From Actinopolymorpha pittospori (GTDB lineage Bacteria; Actinomycetota; Actinomycetes; Propionibacteriales; Actinopolymorphaceae): 64,000 bases of DNA. Positions 16,703 through 25,161 of this stretch are shown piece after piece. Under the pieces are notes generated by a model that did no database searches, was not told the DNA's origin, and worked only from the letters and a program-made list of their open reading frames with translations. Position numbers and translations under genes: made by a program. The stretch covers positions 9,300,001 to 9,364,000 of the forward strand of contig NZ_JADBEM010000001.1 in NCBI RefSeq assembly GCF_014873875.1. The letters run 5' to 3'. Every line of letters starts with the position of its first letter. The stretch's first letter is position 1.

Positions 16703-17065
16703 ATGACAGTGATGAATTGGGCAGATACGACCAGCGCGGCGGCTTTCGATGACGTGCTGCTGCCACTGGAGTTCGAAGACCTCGCCCGCAGCAAACCCAG
16801 GCCCGGCAGCTCCGTCGGCTACCGGGCCGCGTGGCTGCTACGCAAAGCCGCCCTGTTCGACCGGCTCGCCAGCACTGACCCAACCCAGGCCGACACTGCG
16901 CTGACGGTTGCTGGCCGCGCCCGCGAGGCCGGCCGGCGACTCCAAGCCCAGCTCGTCGACGCTCTCGCGCCCGAACTGGCTACCGGCGACGAACGCCCGG
17001 CCAGCCAGACCGCCTCCTCGGGCCTGTGCAACGACATGACCACACCACGGGAGGAAGCAGCATGA
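16703..17065 (+). CDS. AICE protein paralogous to 11133-11429
   Basis: The protein has 120 residues. YRAAWLLRKAALFDRLASTDP closely follows the motif in the smaller protein of the transfer operon, followed by a helical Ala/Arg region. The function is unknown. AGAGAAAGG precedes ATG 16703; ATG 16712 is an alternative. Its stop overlaps the RepA-like start (ATGA), indicating coupling with replication rather than transfer. Two copies in different operons suggest an adaptor used in both processes, which is inference. Confidence 0.75.
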   Translation: MTVMNWADTTSAAAFDDVLLPLEFEDLARSKPRPGSSVGYRAAWLLRKAALFDRLASTDPTQADTALTVAGRAREAGRRLQAQLVDALAPELATGDERPASQTASSGLCNDMTTPREEAA

Positions 17066-18108
17066 GCCTGGCCAGGCCACTCGCCTCGGTCCCTGATCCG
17101 GTCAACCGAAAGACCCGGTGGACCGACGCAGAACTGATGGCAGTCGACTTCCCCGAGCCACGGTGGGCCGTGCCCGGGTTGTTGTGCGAAGGGCTGAACC
17201 TGCTCGCCGGGGCACCCAAACTCGGCAAGTCCTGGCTCTCCCTCGGACTCGGCGCCGCCATCGCTAACGGCGAACCCGCCCTGGACACGATCGAGGTAGA
17301 GCGCGGACCCGTCCTGTACTGCGCACTCGAAGACACCGGCCGCCGCCTCCAGCGACGCCGCCGGCAGATGCTCTCAGCCGGTAGTTGTGCCGCACCCCTG
17401 CTCACCCTGGAAACTGCCTGCCCCACCATGACCAGCGGTGGCGAAGGGCTCCTCATCGACTGGCTTGAAGCCAACCCACACGCACGGCTCGTCATCATCG
17501 ACACCTTCGAAAAGATGCGCGGCTCCACCCCACCCGGCATGTCGGCCTACGCCGCCGACTACGCCGCCGCCGCCCGCTTCAAGCGGATCGCCGACTACTA
17601 CAACGTGCCGTTCCTGCTCATCCACCACGTCCGCAAACAAGGCGCCGAGGACTTCCAAGCAATGGTCTCCGGCACCAACGGCCTCACCGGCGCCGTCGAC
17701 GCGATCCTCGTCCTCGAACGCGCCCGCGGCCAAGCAGACGCCGTCCTCCACGTCACCGGGCGCGACGTCCAGGAGAACGACTACGCCCTCACCTTCAACC
17801 CCACCGCCGGCGCCTGGACCCTCCTCGACGGCCCCGCAGCAGACCACCTCATGCACGACACCCGCGCCCAGATCAGCAGGTACGTCCGCGCCAACCCCGG
17901 CAGCACGCCCAAAGCCATCTCCCAAGCCACCGGCATCAACGCCAACACCATCCGCAAAACCTGCACCCGCATGGCAGAAGACAACCAACTCCACAGCACA
18001 GCGGGCGCCTACTACCTGACCGAGCCGAATGACAGCACGGACACGGCCGAACTGTCACAACTGTCACTCCGTCACTCCACCCCCTCCGGCCCGGGACAAC
18101 GGCAGTGA
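17062..18108 (+). CDS. RepA-like AAA/RecA-fold ATPase
   Basis: The protein has 348 residues. Walker A GAPKLGKSW is at residues 50-58 and Walker B RLVIIDTF near 143. FLLIHHVRKQGAEDF and SGTNGLTGAVD match the hexameric helicase RepA/RecA-like group used in AICE and phage replication. A C-terminal winged helix is suggested by TPKAISQATGINANTIRKTC. It probably unwinds DNA for the neighbouring Prim-Pol. The start ATG overlaps the preceding stop, and GGGAGGAAGC is upstream. The 3' end of the gene contains several TGTCAC words shared with noncoding regions of the element. Confidence 0.88.
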   Translation: MSLARPLASVPDPVNRKTRWTDAELMAVDFPEPRWAVPGLLCEGLNLLAGAPKLGKSWLSLGLGAAIANGEPALDTIEVERGPVLYCALEDTGRRLQRRRRQMLSAGSCAAPLLTLETACPTMTSGGEGLLIDWLEANPHARLVIIDTFEKMRGSTPPGMSAYAADYAAAARFKRIADYYNVPFLLIHHVRKQGAEDFQAMVSGTNGLTGAVDAILVLERARGQADAVLHVTGRDVQENDYALTFNPTAGAWTLLDGPAADHLMHDTRAQISRYVRANPGSTPKAISQATGINANTIRKTCTRMAEDNQLHSTAGAYYLTEPNDSTDTAELSQLSLRHSTPSGPGQRQ

Positions 18109-18159
18109 CATGAAGTGCTGACACCACACCCGCCCACCACAGCACGAGCGAGGAGTCGG

Positions 18160-18471
18160 ATGGACGCAGTCCCCACGCTCTACACCACCGAGGAGGCGGC
18201 CAAGGTCCTTCGGGTCCGCCGGAGCTGGCTAGAACGACAGGCAGCGGCGCGGCGGATCCCGTTCACGATGCTCGGCGGCTGCTACCGATTCACTGCTGAC
18301 CACCTGGCCCAGATCGTGCACATCTTCGAGTCGACGCCCACGGTCACTGACCTTCTGGCCCGTTCGTCGCCACAGCCAACCCCACGTACGCGGCGACGTA
18401 CGACCGATGGAACGACGGGGAGCACCCCGCCGCTCAGGGCACGCCCCCGAACGCAACGAATGGTCGCCTAG
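18160..18471 (+). CDS. xis: Excisionase / MerR-like HTH protein
   Basis: The protein has 103 residues. LYTTEEAAKVLRVRRSWLERQAAARRIPF at about residues 7-35 is a winged helix of the excisionase family, and GGCYRFTADHLAQIV follows. The tail is basic and disordered. Position directly before the integrase is the standard AICE xis place; the protein would bend DNA to favour excision. ATG 18160 follows CGAGGAG. Confidence 0.85.
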   Translation: MDAVPTLYTTEEAAKVLRVRRSWLERQAAARRIPFTMLGGCYRFTADHLAQIVHIFESTPTVTDLLARSSPQPTPRTRRRTTDGTTGSTPPLRARPRTQRMVA

Positions 18472-18503
18472 TCTTCCCAACATCTTGAATCGGAGTGGAA
18501 CCG

Positions 18504-19922
18504 ATGGCTTACGCAGAGAAGCGAGGCGGCCTGTGGCGCGCACGGTGGCGCGGCCCAGGCGGAACCCTGGAATCCAAGTCGGGCTTCAGGACTCGGAAGG
18601 CCGCCGAAGACCACGCCCGCGATCAAGAAGCCGCGATCCGGAACGACACCTATGTTGACGCTCGAGCTGGCCGTATCACCTTGACGGACTGGGTGAATCT
18701 CTGGTTTCCCGCGCTCGACTTGGAACCCACAACGATGAACAACTACCGGTACATGATCGAAGTGCACATCCTGCCCACATTCGGGGACCGTGCTCTGGCA
18801 TCTCTCAGCACAGAGGAGATCGCGCTCTGGGAGATGAACCTCGTCGCTAGCGGGCTTACTCGCCGCACAGCGCACGACGCCCGCTCGACTCTCACCACGG
18901 TGCTCGCCGACGCGATCCCCCGGTACATCAAGGTGAATCCCGCAGCCCGGCGACGTGGTAAGGGGCGGAAAGGACTCCGACGTATCGAGCGGATTGAGAA
19001 GAAGCGCAAGGTGTGGGCGACGCCGTTGCAAGCACTCCTCATTGCAGAACGCGCGGCCACACTCTCCGGCACGTCGACCGACTTCGTACTGCTAGTTACG
19101 GTGGCCTACACCGGTATGAGGTGGAGTGAAGCTATCGGTCTGCCACCCGACTGCATCCGCAGTGACGCACTCGACATCCACTGGAAGCTGTACGAGCTGA
19201 ACGGCCGGTTCTATCGCGGCCGGCCCAAGGACGGATCGATGCGTACGGCCGACCTGCCACCATTCCTCTATGAGCTGCTGACTGATCATCTGAGCGTGGC
19301 CCAAGGCCGGTCGTGCACCTGCCGAAGTCAACACGGAGGCGGAAGCGACATCGAGTGGTGCACCGGATCTGAGTACGTCTTCCTCGGACCTCACGGGGGC
19401 CACTTCCGCCGGTCCAACTACAGCGAGCGCGTCATGCGACCCGCTGCCGACGGCTGGTACCCGGCAAGGAAGGGAGGCAGCCCGCGGCCGATGGCTCCGG
19501 TCCTAGTCGACGTCGCCGGGCCCTGGCCGGGCAGGCCGCTGCCACCTTGGCCATCGGCTACGCCCGGCGTAGCGGCGTACGTGCCGCCGACCGGACGTGG
19601 GCGCCCACGACTCGGCGAAGACACGCGCCCGGTGTCCTGGCTACCCCTGCTGCACGGGCTCTCCCCGCACGGCCTTCGCCACGGACACCAGACGTGGATG
19701 GACGAAGTTGGCACCTCCTACGTCCTGCAGTCGGAACGCATGGGCCATGAGGTCCCCGGCATGCGCGGTGTCTACAGTCACGTGAGCAAACCCATGCGGG
19801 CCGGCCTGGTCACCGCGCTCCAGGCGCTGTGGGAAGAGTCGTTAGACGAACGAGCGCTGATCGCACCGCGCTCCGCGGTCGGCGCACTGGACGCACTGCT
19901 TCTAGCCCGCCGGGGTCACTAG
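18504..19922 (+). CDS. int: Tyrosine site-specific recombinase (integrase)
   Basis: The protein has 472 residues. The N-terminal DNA-binding part includes KRGGLWRARWRGPGG, then a SAM-like core-binding domain from about 50 to 160. Catalytic residues are visible as Arg in TGMRWSEAIG (about 206), HGLRHGHQ (about 389-396), and the tyrosine in GMRGVYSHV (about 423). A cysteine-rich insert (CTCRSQHGGGSDIEWC) and a Pro-rich insert separate the motifs, lengthening it relative to phage integrases. It should recombine the 63-bp tRNA-Ala repeats. Unusually, it is about 7 kb from the nearer att site. Confidence 0.93.
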   Translation: MAYAEKRGGLWRARWRGPGGTLESKSGFRTRKAAEDHARDQEAAIRNDTYVDARAGRITLTDWVNLWFPALDLEPTTMNNYRYMIEVHILPTFGDRALASLSTEEIALWEMNLVASGLTRRTAHDARSTLTTVLADAIPRYIKVNPAARRRGKGRKGLRRIERIEKKRKVWATPLQALLIAERAATLSGTSTDFVLLVTVAYTGMRWSEAIGLPPDCIRSDALDIHWKLYELNGRFYRGRPKDGSMRTADLPPFLYELLTDHLSVAQGRSCTCRSQHGGGSDIEWCTGSEYVFLGPHGGHFRRSNYSERVMRPAADGWYPARKGGSPRPMAPVLVDVAGPWPGRPLPPWPSATPGVAAYVPPTGRGRPRLGEDTRPVSWLPLLHGLSPHGLRHGHQTWMDEVGTSYVLQSERMGHEVPGMRGVYSHVSKPMRAGLVTALQALWEESLDERALIAPRSAVGALDALLLARRGH

Positions 19923-19928
19923 GAGACG

Positions 19929-19977
19929 GACGGTATCCCGCGCTCGCGTTGTGCCGGAGCGACCGCGGGATACCGTC
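19929..19977. terminator. Bidirectional hairpin between int and the DUF5131 gene
   Basis: The arms GACGGTATCCCGCG (19929-19942) and CGCGGGATACCGTC (19964-19977) are perfect 14-bp complements between two convergent genes. Confidence 0.75.
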
Positions 19978-19979
19978 TA

Positions 19980-20780
19980 TCAAAGGTGGGCGGCGCCGCT
20001 TCCCATGGGCTTAGCCGGTGACAATCGGCGCTCGTGCCCCGCAGAAGGTTCAGGCATCTGGTCCCATGTTTGGCCGTCGAGGTCGCGGCCGAGGGACTTG
20101 GGCGTTCGCCCTCCCCATTGCTTGAAGAAAAAGGGCACGCTTGCCGAGAGACAGGCGTCGCGGATGTCCCGAGCCCACCTGATGTCCATCGGTCGGTATC
20201 CGTGACCTGACTCCCCACCAGCGATTACCCAGTCGATGTCGGCTAGGTCCAGCCCATCGAGCGATCCGAGCAGCGGCTCGCAGGACAAGAATCTGACCGC
20301 CGCCGGCACACGTCGGAGGTGGTCGACGCGGTGCGCAACGTCCATGTTCTCGATCGATACACCAAGCCACACGTTCGATGGCCAAGGCAGCTGCCCGGCA
20401 ATACGTGACGCTCGCAGAGGCCTCTTCGTCAGTACTTGGTACACGTGCCGCGGAGTGTCGACCATAACGTCAAAGACGTCGCGAATGAAGGAGGTAGGCA
20501 CTTTGGCGTGGAAGAGATCGCTCATTGAGTTAACAAACACCGTGCGCGACGAGCGCCACCGCCGCGGTTGCTCAAGCGAGTCGGGGTGGATGGTGACTGC
20601 GAACCCGCTTCCGGACGTGCGCGGGTCGCCGTCCTGTTGGTACTTCGGAGCTCCCATGGCTTTGAGCCGCCTCGCCAGCGTCATGGCATAGCAGTTGTCG
20701 CAACCGCTCGACACCCGGTCGCAGCCAGTCACTGGGTTCCAGGTGGCCTCGGTCCACTCAATACGCGAACGGTCACTCAT
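19980..20780 (-). CDS. DUF5131 / phage Gp37-Gp68 family three-Cys-motif protein
   Basis: The protein has 266 residues. It opens with IEWTEATWNPVTGC and has Cys20, Cys27 and Cys30 in a C-x6-C-x2-C cluster (GCDRVSSGCDNCY), a metal- or cluster-binding motif that recalls radical SAM proteins. LTKRP, WLGVSIEN and FFFKQWGG are family landmarks. The molecular activity is not established to my knowledge. Genes of this family are recurrently paired with TcmP, which is encoded 130 bases upstream on the same strand here, so the two probably form one operon. A hairpin terminator follows. Confidence 0.85.
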   Translation of the reverse strand: MSDRSRIEWTEATWNPVTGCDRVSSGCDNCYAMTLARRLKAMGAPKYQQDGDPRTSGSGFAVTIHPDSLEQPRRWRSSRTVFVNSMSDLFHAKVPTSFIRDVFDVMVDTPRHVYQVLTKRPLRASRIAGQLPWPSNVWLGVSIENMDVAHRVDHLRRVPAAVRFLSCEPLLGSLDGLDLADIDWVIAGGESGHGYRPMDIRWARDIRDACLSASVPFFFKQWGGRTPKSLGRDLDGQTWDQMPEPSAGHERRLSPAKPMGSGAAHL

Positions 20781-20910
20781 CCTTAGGTCCCGACTCAGGT
20801 CGAGCTACATGTCGATCAGACATTGCGGGGCAATCCTTGGGAGGTCACGGCCTGAGTTTGCCCCATGGCGACCGCATCCGACCAGCCGCACCGCCGGTAG
20901 CGGGAGTCCG

Positions 20911-22035
20911 TCACCTTCCGTTGCCGTGACCGATGCCAGCGGTGGTAAGCCGCACAGTCCCGCCGAGTCGTACCCGGCCGCCCACGGCGTCGCCGACGAC
21001 GATCCCCTCGCTGACAAGCTGATCGAGCGCGGGTTTGACCTGGCTCTCTTTATACACGGTCCGATACAGGGCGAACTGCCGGAGATCACTCACACTTGCG
21101 GCCTGTCCTGGCTGGTCACGTAAGTACTGCGATAGCTCCCGCCTGAGCGGTGCTGTCACCGGCTCAGGCTCGATGTCAAGTAGCTGCTGATTCGGGTCCG
21201 CCGGGTCGCGGTATTGCACACCATGTACGGGGTCGACCTCCCACATCGCCTCTTTCATCTTCTGCAGCCCCCGTACGTGGGTGGTCCCGAAGACGAGAAA
21301 AAGTGATTGCCCGCGATCGTCGACCAGCTCGAAGGACAGCACGAAAGCAAAACCAACGTCGACTAGCACGTCACGGTACTTGTTCAGCATCCATTGCGTC
21401 TTCTTGTCGGCAGGCTGCCCGGCGACATCACGCCATCCCGCATCGCCAAAGACTATGTCTCCATGCTGAATACTGGTCACCTCGGCGAAGCGGGCAAAAT
21501 ACTGCGGTCCGAAGGTGATCAATATTTCACTGGACGGGTTCCGGGCGATCCGGCGAACAAGATCGAGCTTGACCGCGCCGCCCCATGTGTCGAGCACGAC
21601 CAACATGGGACGGCCCCAGGCATTATGCTCGGTCAGCAGATTAGAGAGGGCCGGATCATAATCCCCCGGCTCGACCGCGAGGTCGATCCCATAGTGCGCT
21701 AGCTTAGCGAGCGGGACAGGCGAGGCGGCCTTCTCAAGCTCCCCTTCAAGCCGCACCGCACGCCGCTTGTCGCCCTCAACGAACAGAAATCTCAGGTCTC
21801 GCGCCAGAAGACGCAATGTTGGATCTCGGATAACTGCGCGCAGAGCAATTACGGGAGATCCGGGCTCGCCACCGAGATAAACGCCGGGGCCGGCGAAGCC
21901 CTCCGCATACGTCACGTCACCCTTCCAGCTGCGGATCATGATCGGCATCCACTTGCTCAGATACTGCTCATAGACTCGATGCTTTGCGAGTGTGTGAGGA
22001 GAAGCCTCCCAGAGGACGCTCTCATTCTGGTCCAC
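20911..22035 (-). CDS. tcmP: Three-Cys-motif partner protein TcmP
   Basis: The protein has about 374 residues. SPHTLAKHRVYEQYLSKWMPIM and YAEGFAGPGVYLGGEPGSP are characteristic of TcmP; the latter resembles a methyltransferase-like nucleotide or cofactor loop. A winged-helix-like C terminus (SDLRQFALYRTVYKESQVKPALDQL) is present. The partner DUF5131 gene follows on the same strand. GTG 22035 is chosen because the family starts shortly before the PHT-KH motif; an upstream GTG at 22116 would add 27 weakly conserved residues. GC is slightly lower than in the transfer operon. The role is unproven; mobile location favours a defence or DNA-modification hypothesis. Confidence 0.82.
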   Translation of the reverse strand: MDQNESVLWEASPHTLAKHRVYEQYLSKWMPIMIRSWKGDVTYAEGFAGPGVYLGGEPGSPVIALRAVIRDPTLRLLARDLRFLFVEGDKRRAVRLEGELEKAASPVPLAKLAHYGIDLAVEPGDYDPALSNLLTEHNAWGRPMLVVLDTWGGAVKLDLVRRIARNPSSEILITFGPQYFARFAEVTSIQHGDIVFGDAGWRDVAGQPADKKTQWMLNKYRDVLVDVGFAFVLSFELVDDRGQSLFLVFGTTHVRGLQKMKEAMWEVDPVHGVQYRDPADPNQQLLDIEPEPVTAPLRRELSQYLRDQPGQAASVSDLRQFALYRTVYKESQVKPALDQLVSEGIVVGDAVGGRVRLGGTVRLTTAGIGHGNGR

Positions 22036-22247
22036 GCCGTGACCCCGCACGCGCCACCCCTCCCGCGCCAGATCGACATTACGCCTGATACACAAACGTA
22101 CAATCGTCAGGCCCACGTGTCGCCGTTTCAGTCAACATGACCATCCGGGCCAGAACTGGTACCACCTGTGCGCCCAGACCGAGCGCGTGGGCATGTAGCC
22201 ATTCGTGCAAACTTGCATGTAATCCAGGCATGGTGGAGGGCTCCTTC

Positions 22248-22559
22248 GTGACGCACCGGTGGCGCGTCCTAATCAGGGGCCTTTTGGGCCAGCCCGAAGG
22301 ACTGTCTAGCGACTGTCGGCTGACGAAGGCAGGGACGCGTATCTACGCCAGCGAGGTCGCGGACGCCTACCTCATGCGGCGCGCCCTGGTGCGGGGCTAC
22401 GCAGTCATCATCTGGCGCGGTCGGCACGTAGTCGAGCCCACCGAGCTGCCGCTCAGGGAGGCTGCACGATACGGCCGGGGACCAGTTTGGAAGGCTGGCG
22501 CCACCCCTGGTCACGGCTCACGTCTCGCGTACCGGCGACCCCTGAATGGCCGCTCGTGA
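22248..22559 (+). CDS. Small hypothetical protein
   Basis: The protein would have 103 residues beginning THRWRVLIRGLLGQPEG and containing YASEVADAYLMRRALVRGYAVIIWRGRHV. No family is recognised. GTG 22248 is preceded by GGAGGG at good spacing, which is the main support. It is divergent from tcmP and precedes the kinase gene. It could be a chance frame. Confidence 0.4.
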   Translation: MTHRWRVLIRGLLGQPEGLSSDCRLTKAGTRIYASEVADAYLMRRALVRGYAVIIWRGRHVVEPTELPLREAARYGRGPVWKAGATPGHGSRLAYRRPLNGRS

Positions 22560-22655
22560 CCGCTGCGGCCCGCCCCTAATCGGACGCCAGTTGCACGGCA
22601 GAGCCTCCAAGGGGGCCAGTGAATCTCTTTGATCAACAACCGCTGTGCTGTTGGA

Positions 22656-23642
22656 ATGGCCGGCATGTCGATGCAGCCAGGCTCGTTTGTGGAATGGCAG
22701 CACGCCCAGGTGAGCACCCCGCGCTCGGTGCTGGCCGAGGTCGTACGCCACGCGGTGGGAACTCGGATCGAGCAGGTGGACCGGATCGTGGAGGGCTACG
22801 AGAACGAGGTCTATCGCGTTCGTTGCGCCGACGGGCAGGATGTGGTGGTCCGGATCTTGCGGTTCGGGCGGTTCAGCGGTGATTCCACCAGGTCGGCGGC
22901 CGAGGCCAGGGCGATCGGTCAGGCACGGGCTGCCGGAGTGCCGGCGCCGGAGATCCTGCTGCTCGATACCGTACGGATCGACGGGACAGAGTTCCCTGTC
23001 ATGGTGCAGCGCACGGTCCCCGGCCGTCCACTCGCCGAAGTTGTCACCAGCCTCTCGGAGCGACAACGGCACGACGTGCTCGCCGAGATCGGCGGATTGA
23101 TCGCCCGAATCAGCGGCGTCCATGTCAATGACGAACGCGACTGGCCGACGGCGATGGCGGCCGAGCTGGCCGACCGACGTTCGGAACGGGATCAGGTCCT
23201 GGCAGGCGGGTTCTCGGCTGCGCAGTTCGACCAGATGCTGGACCTGCTCGAGGGATACGTCCACGACTTTCCCTGTCAGCGCTGGGTGCTGTGTCATGGC
23301 GACCTCAGCCCCCAGCACATCTTCGTGACCGGTGACGGCACGGACGGCGACGCCGTACGAGTAAGCGGGATCATCGACTTCGGCGACTGGAAGCCCGGCG
23401 CACCGGTGCACGACCTCGCGGTACTCCGGGTTCGCGGCCCGAAGCTGGACCTCGCGCCACTCCTGGCCGGCTACGGCGCCCACGCCGACGACACCTACCG
23501 CCGGCGGCTAGACCTGCACACCCTGGATATCGCCCTGTCCTCGCTGTGGATCGGAGTGGATGAGGACGACCAAGCCTGCATCGAACGTTCCAGCACGCTC
23601 ATTCGCGTCCTACTTGCCAACCTCGGCGTTCCTGCCTTCTAG
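22656..23642 (+). CDS. Aminoglycoside phosphotransferase (APH)-fold kinase
   Basis: The protein has about 328 residues. The N-lobe includes VEGYENEVYRVRCADGQDVVVRI; the catalytic loop LCHGDLSPQHIFV lies near 213 and the metal-binding IIDFGDW near 241. This is the APH/choline-kinase-like fold, which phosphorylates small molecules including antibiotics. The substrate is unknown, and no resistance claim is made. The start is uncertain among ATG 22656, 22665 and 22671. It lies in the right-hand cargo segment, upstream of an unrelated small gene. Confidence 0.82.
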   Translation: MAGMSMQPGSFVEWQHAQVSTPRSVLAEVVRHAVGTRIEQVDRIVEGYENEVYRVRCADGQDVVVRILRFGRFSGDSTRSAAEARAIGQARAAGVPAPEILLLDTVRIDGTEFPVMVQRTVPGRPLAEVVTSLSERQRHDVLAEIGGLIARISGVHVNDERDWPTAMAAELADRRSERDQVLAGGFSAAQFDQMLDLLEGYVHDFPCQRWVLCHGDLSPQHIFVTGDGTDGDAVRVSGIIDFGDWKPGAPVHDLAVLRVRGPKLDLAPLLAGYGAHADDTYRRRLDLHTLDIALSSLWIGVDEDDQACIERSSTLIRVLLANLGVPAF

Positions 23643-23974
23643 GTGCCAACCGCCGCGCGGCTCGTTCATTCTGGTGGCTGCCATTTCGGGGCCCCTGAGG
23701 GCGCCTCACTCCCGGAGACCTCCTACAAGGGTAAAGGTCAGGCGGAGCCAACCGCGCGTTCGATCACCACTGCCTTGCAAAGGCCATTCCCCCGCTCACG
23801 CTCCCCCGAGCGTGGATCAGCGCCGCGTCCCACAGCACGTGTTGCGACCGTGGATCACCGCTACGGACCAAGATCACCCTTGGCTTGGGGCACGCGGAGG
23901 GCACGGAGGCCGTGAGTGGTTCTCCGGCGTCGGTCAGCGCTGTACGTTTGTTCCAAGCTCAAGAGGAGGCACGC
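23643..23974. other. Noncoding gap upstream of the Clp-lid-like gene
   Basis: No gene is apparent in these 330 bases. A small hairpin, CACGCTCCCCCGAGCGTG, is near 23800. The end holds a strong ribosome site for the next gene. Confidence 0.45.
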
Positions 23975-24259
23975 ATGGACCCCGATCTCGCTGAGGAACT
24001 GAGCCGCTGCGCTGCCCATCATGGAGTGACCTTCGATCCGCGAGCTGTCACCGCAGCCCTCCACCTTGCCCGCCGATTAGAGGCTCCGGACGAGGCGCCT
24101 GCGGTGGCCTTCGACTGGCTTGACCAAGCGGCGATCAATGTTCGCAGTTTGGCGCTCGTACAAGCCGCGCCGCGACCCAACGGTGTGGATGAAGTCGATG
24201 TCGCTCGTGTTGCCTCTCACAGGCTCGGCCTGCCACTGTCGGCTCTGATCCCGGGTTAG
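23975..24259 (+). CDS. Orphan Clp/AAA+ D1-lid-like small protein
   Basis: The protein has 94 residues. HHGVTFDPRAVTAALHLARR, then AFDWLDQAAINVRS and finally VARVASHRLGLPLSAL follow in order the lid and D1-D2 linker of ClpB/ClpC ATPases (compare the usual D-KAIDLLDEAA and VVSRWTGIPVSRL). No nucleotide-binding motif is present. AGAGGAGG before ATG 23975 shows a genuine gene rather than a chance frame. It might compete with or modulate a host Clp oligomer; this is inference. The next gene starts 2 bases after its stop. Confidence 0.65.
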   Translation: MDPDLAEELSRCAAHHGVTFDPRAVTAALHLARRLEAPDEAPAVAFDWLDQAAINVRSLALVQAAPRPNGVDEVDVARVASHRLGLPLSALIPG

Positions 24260-24261
24260 AG

Positions 24262-24993
24262 ATGGGGTTGCCGCACGCTGCGTTCAACCCCGACGCCGTT
24301 GCACGCTCAATCGACGACGCAACCCGTCAGCTGGTTGAGACAGTCGAATCCCTCCATGAGGACGATTTGCGGGCGCCGTCGCTGCTACCGGGCTGGACCC
24401 GAGCGCACGTGCTGACCCATCTCGCCCGCAACGCAGACGGCGGACGACGACTGCTGGTGTGGGCGAGAACCGGCGTCGAGACTCCGGAGTATCCCAGCAT
24501 GCAAGCCCGGACTGCGGAGATCGAGGCAGGCGCAGCTCGCTCGGCGACTCAACTTCTCGCCGACGTACGCGACTCCGCGAAGCGATTTGCCGAGGAGTAC
24601 GCCAAGATGCCGCCGGACGCTTGGTATTCGAAGGTTCGCTGGACGGGAGGACACTGCGGCCCAGCCTTCGAAGGCGCAAGAGCCCGCCTGTTCGAAGTCC
24701 TGGTCCACCACGTGGACCTTGATGCCCGCTACTCCCCCGAGGACTGGCCGAACGACTTCACCACCCGCGCACTGGAAGACATCTCGGCGCACGTGGCCAC
24801 CCTTCCCACCGCACCCGTCGTGCAGATGTACGCCGAAGACACCCGGCTCTCGTACTGCATCGGCGATGATCATGCCAGCCAGAAGATCATCGGAACTCAA
24901 GCCGCCCTGCTCGCCTGGCTGCTGGGACGCTCGGCCGGCGACGACCTGGTAGCTCCTGCCAATGCGCCCATACCTGAGATGCCCGCCTTCTGA
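24262..24993 (+). CDS. Mycothiol-dependent maleylpyruvate isomerase family protein
   Basis: The protein has 243 residues. LLPGWTRAHVLTHLARNADGG at about residues 39-60 and LVHHVDLD near 153 carry the histidines and acidic residue expected at the metal site of the MDMPI/DinB-like fold. Family members isomerise maleylpyruvate or use mycothiol in other transfers. The C-terminal SCP2-like portion (LLAWLLGRSAGDDL) is present. It is coupled to the preceding small gene by a 2-base gap. Mycothiol use agrees with an actinobacterial host. Confidence 0.87.
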   Translation: MGLPHAAFNPDAVARSIDDATRQLVETVESLHEDDLRAPSLLPGWTRAHVLTHLARNADGGRRLLVWARTGVETPEYPSMQARTAEIEAGAARSATQLLADVRDSAKRFAEEYAKMPPDAWYSKVRWTGGHCGPAFEGARARLFEVLVHHVDLDARYSPEDWPNDFTTRALEDISAHVATLPTAPVVQMYAEDTRLSYCIGDDHASQKIIGTQAALLAWLLGRSAGDDLVAPANAPIPEMPAF

Positions 24994-25009
24994 GCCGGGA
25001 ACAGATCCA

Positions 25010-25056
25010 GTCTGAAAAGCGGAAGGTCGGCGGTTCGACCCCGCCCCTGCCCACCA
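25010..25056 (+). pseudogene. tRNA-Phe-like 3' fragment, probable att remnant
   Basis: Forty-seven bases read from the anticodon loop (CTGAAAA, anticodon GAA) through the T arm (GGTTCGA) to CCCACCA. The 3' anticodon-stem strand GCGGA lacks its 5' partner, and no D arm or acceptor 5' strand is upstream. Fragments from anticodon loop to CCA are what tRNA-targeting integrases leave behind. Confidence 0.65.
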
Positions 25057-25118
25057 TCCTGACCATGCGATATGGCGGAGCGTGACTGACCGCCAATGCC
25101 CGTTGATCACCCTCTTTG

Positions 25119-25161
25119 ACCGCCCGCTGTTGCACGTGGATTGCACGGGACAGCGGGCGGT
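25119..25161. terminator. Strong hairpin in the right cargo region
   Basis: The arms ACCGCCCGCTGT and ACAGCGGGCGGT are perfect 12-bp complements, with a shorter GTGCA-type pairing inside the loop region. It lies about 125 bases after the isomerase stop. Confidence 0.6.
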
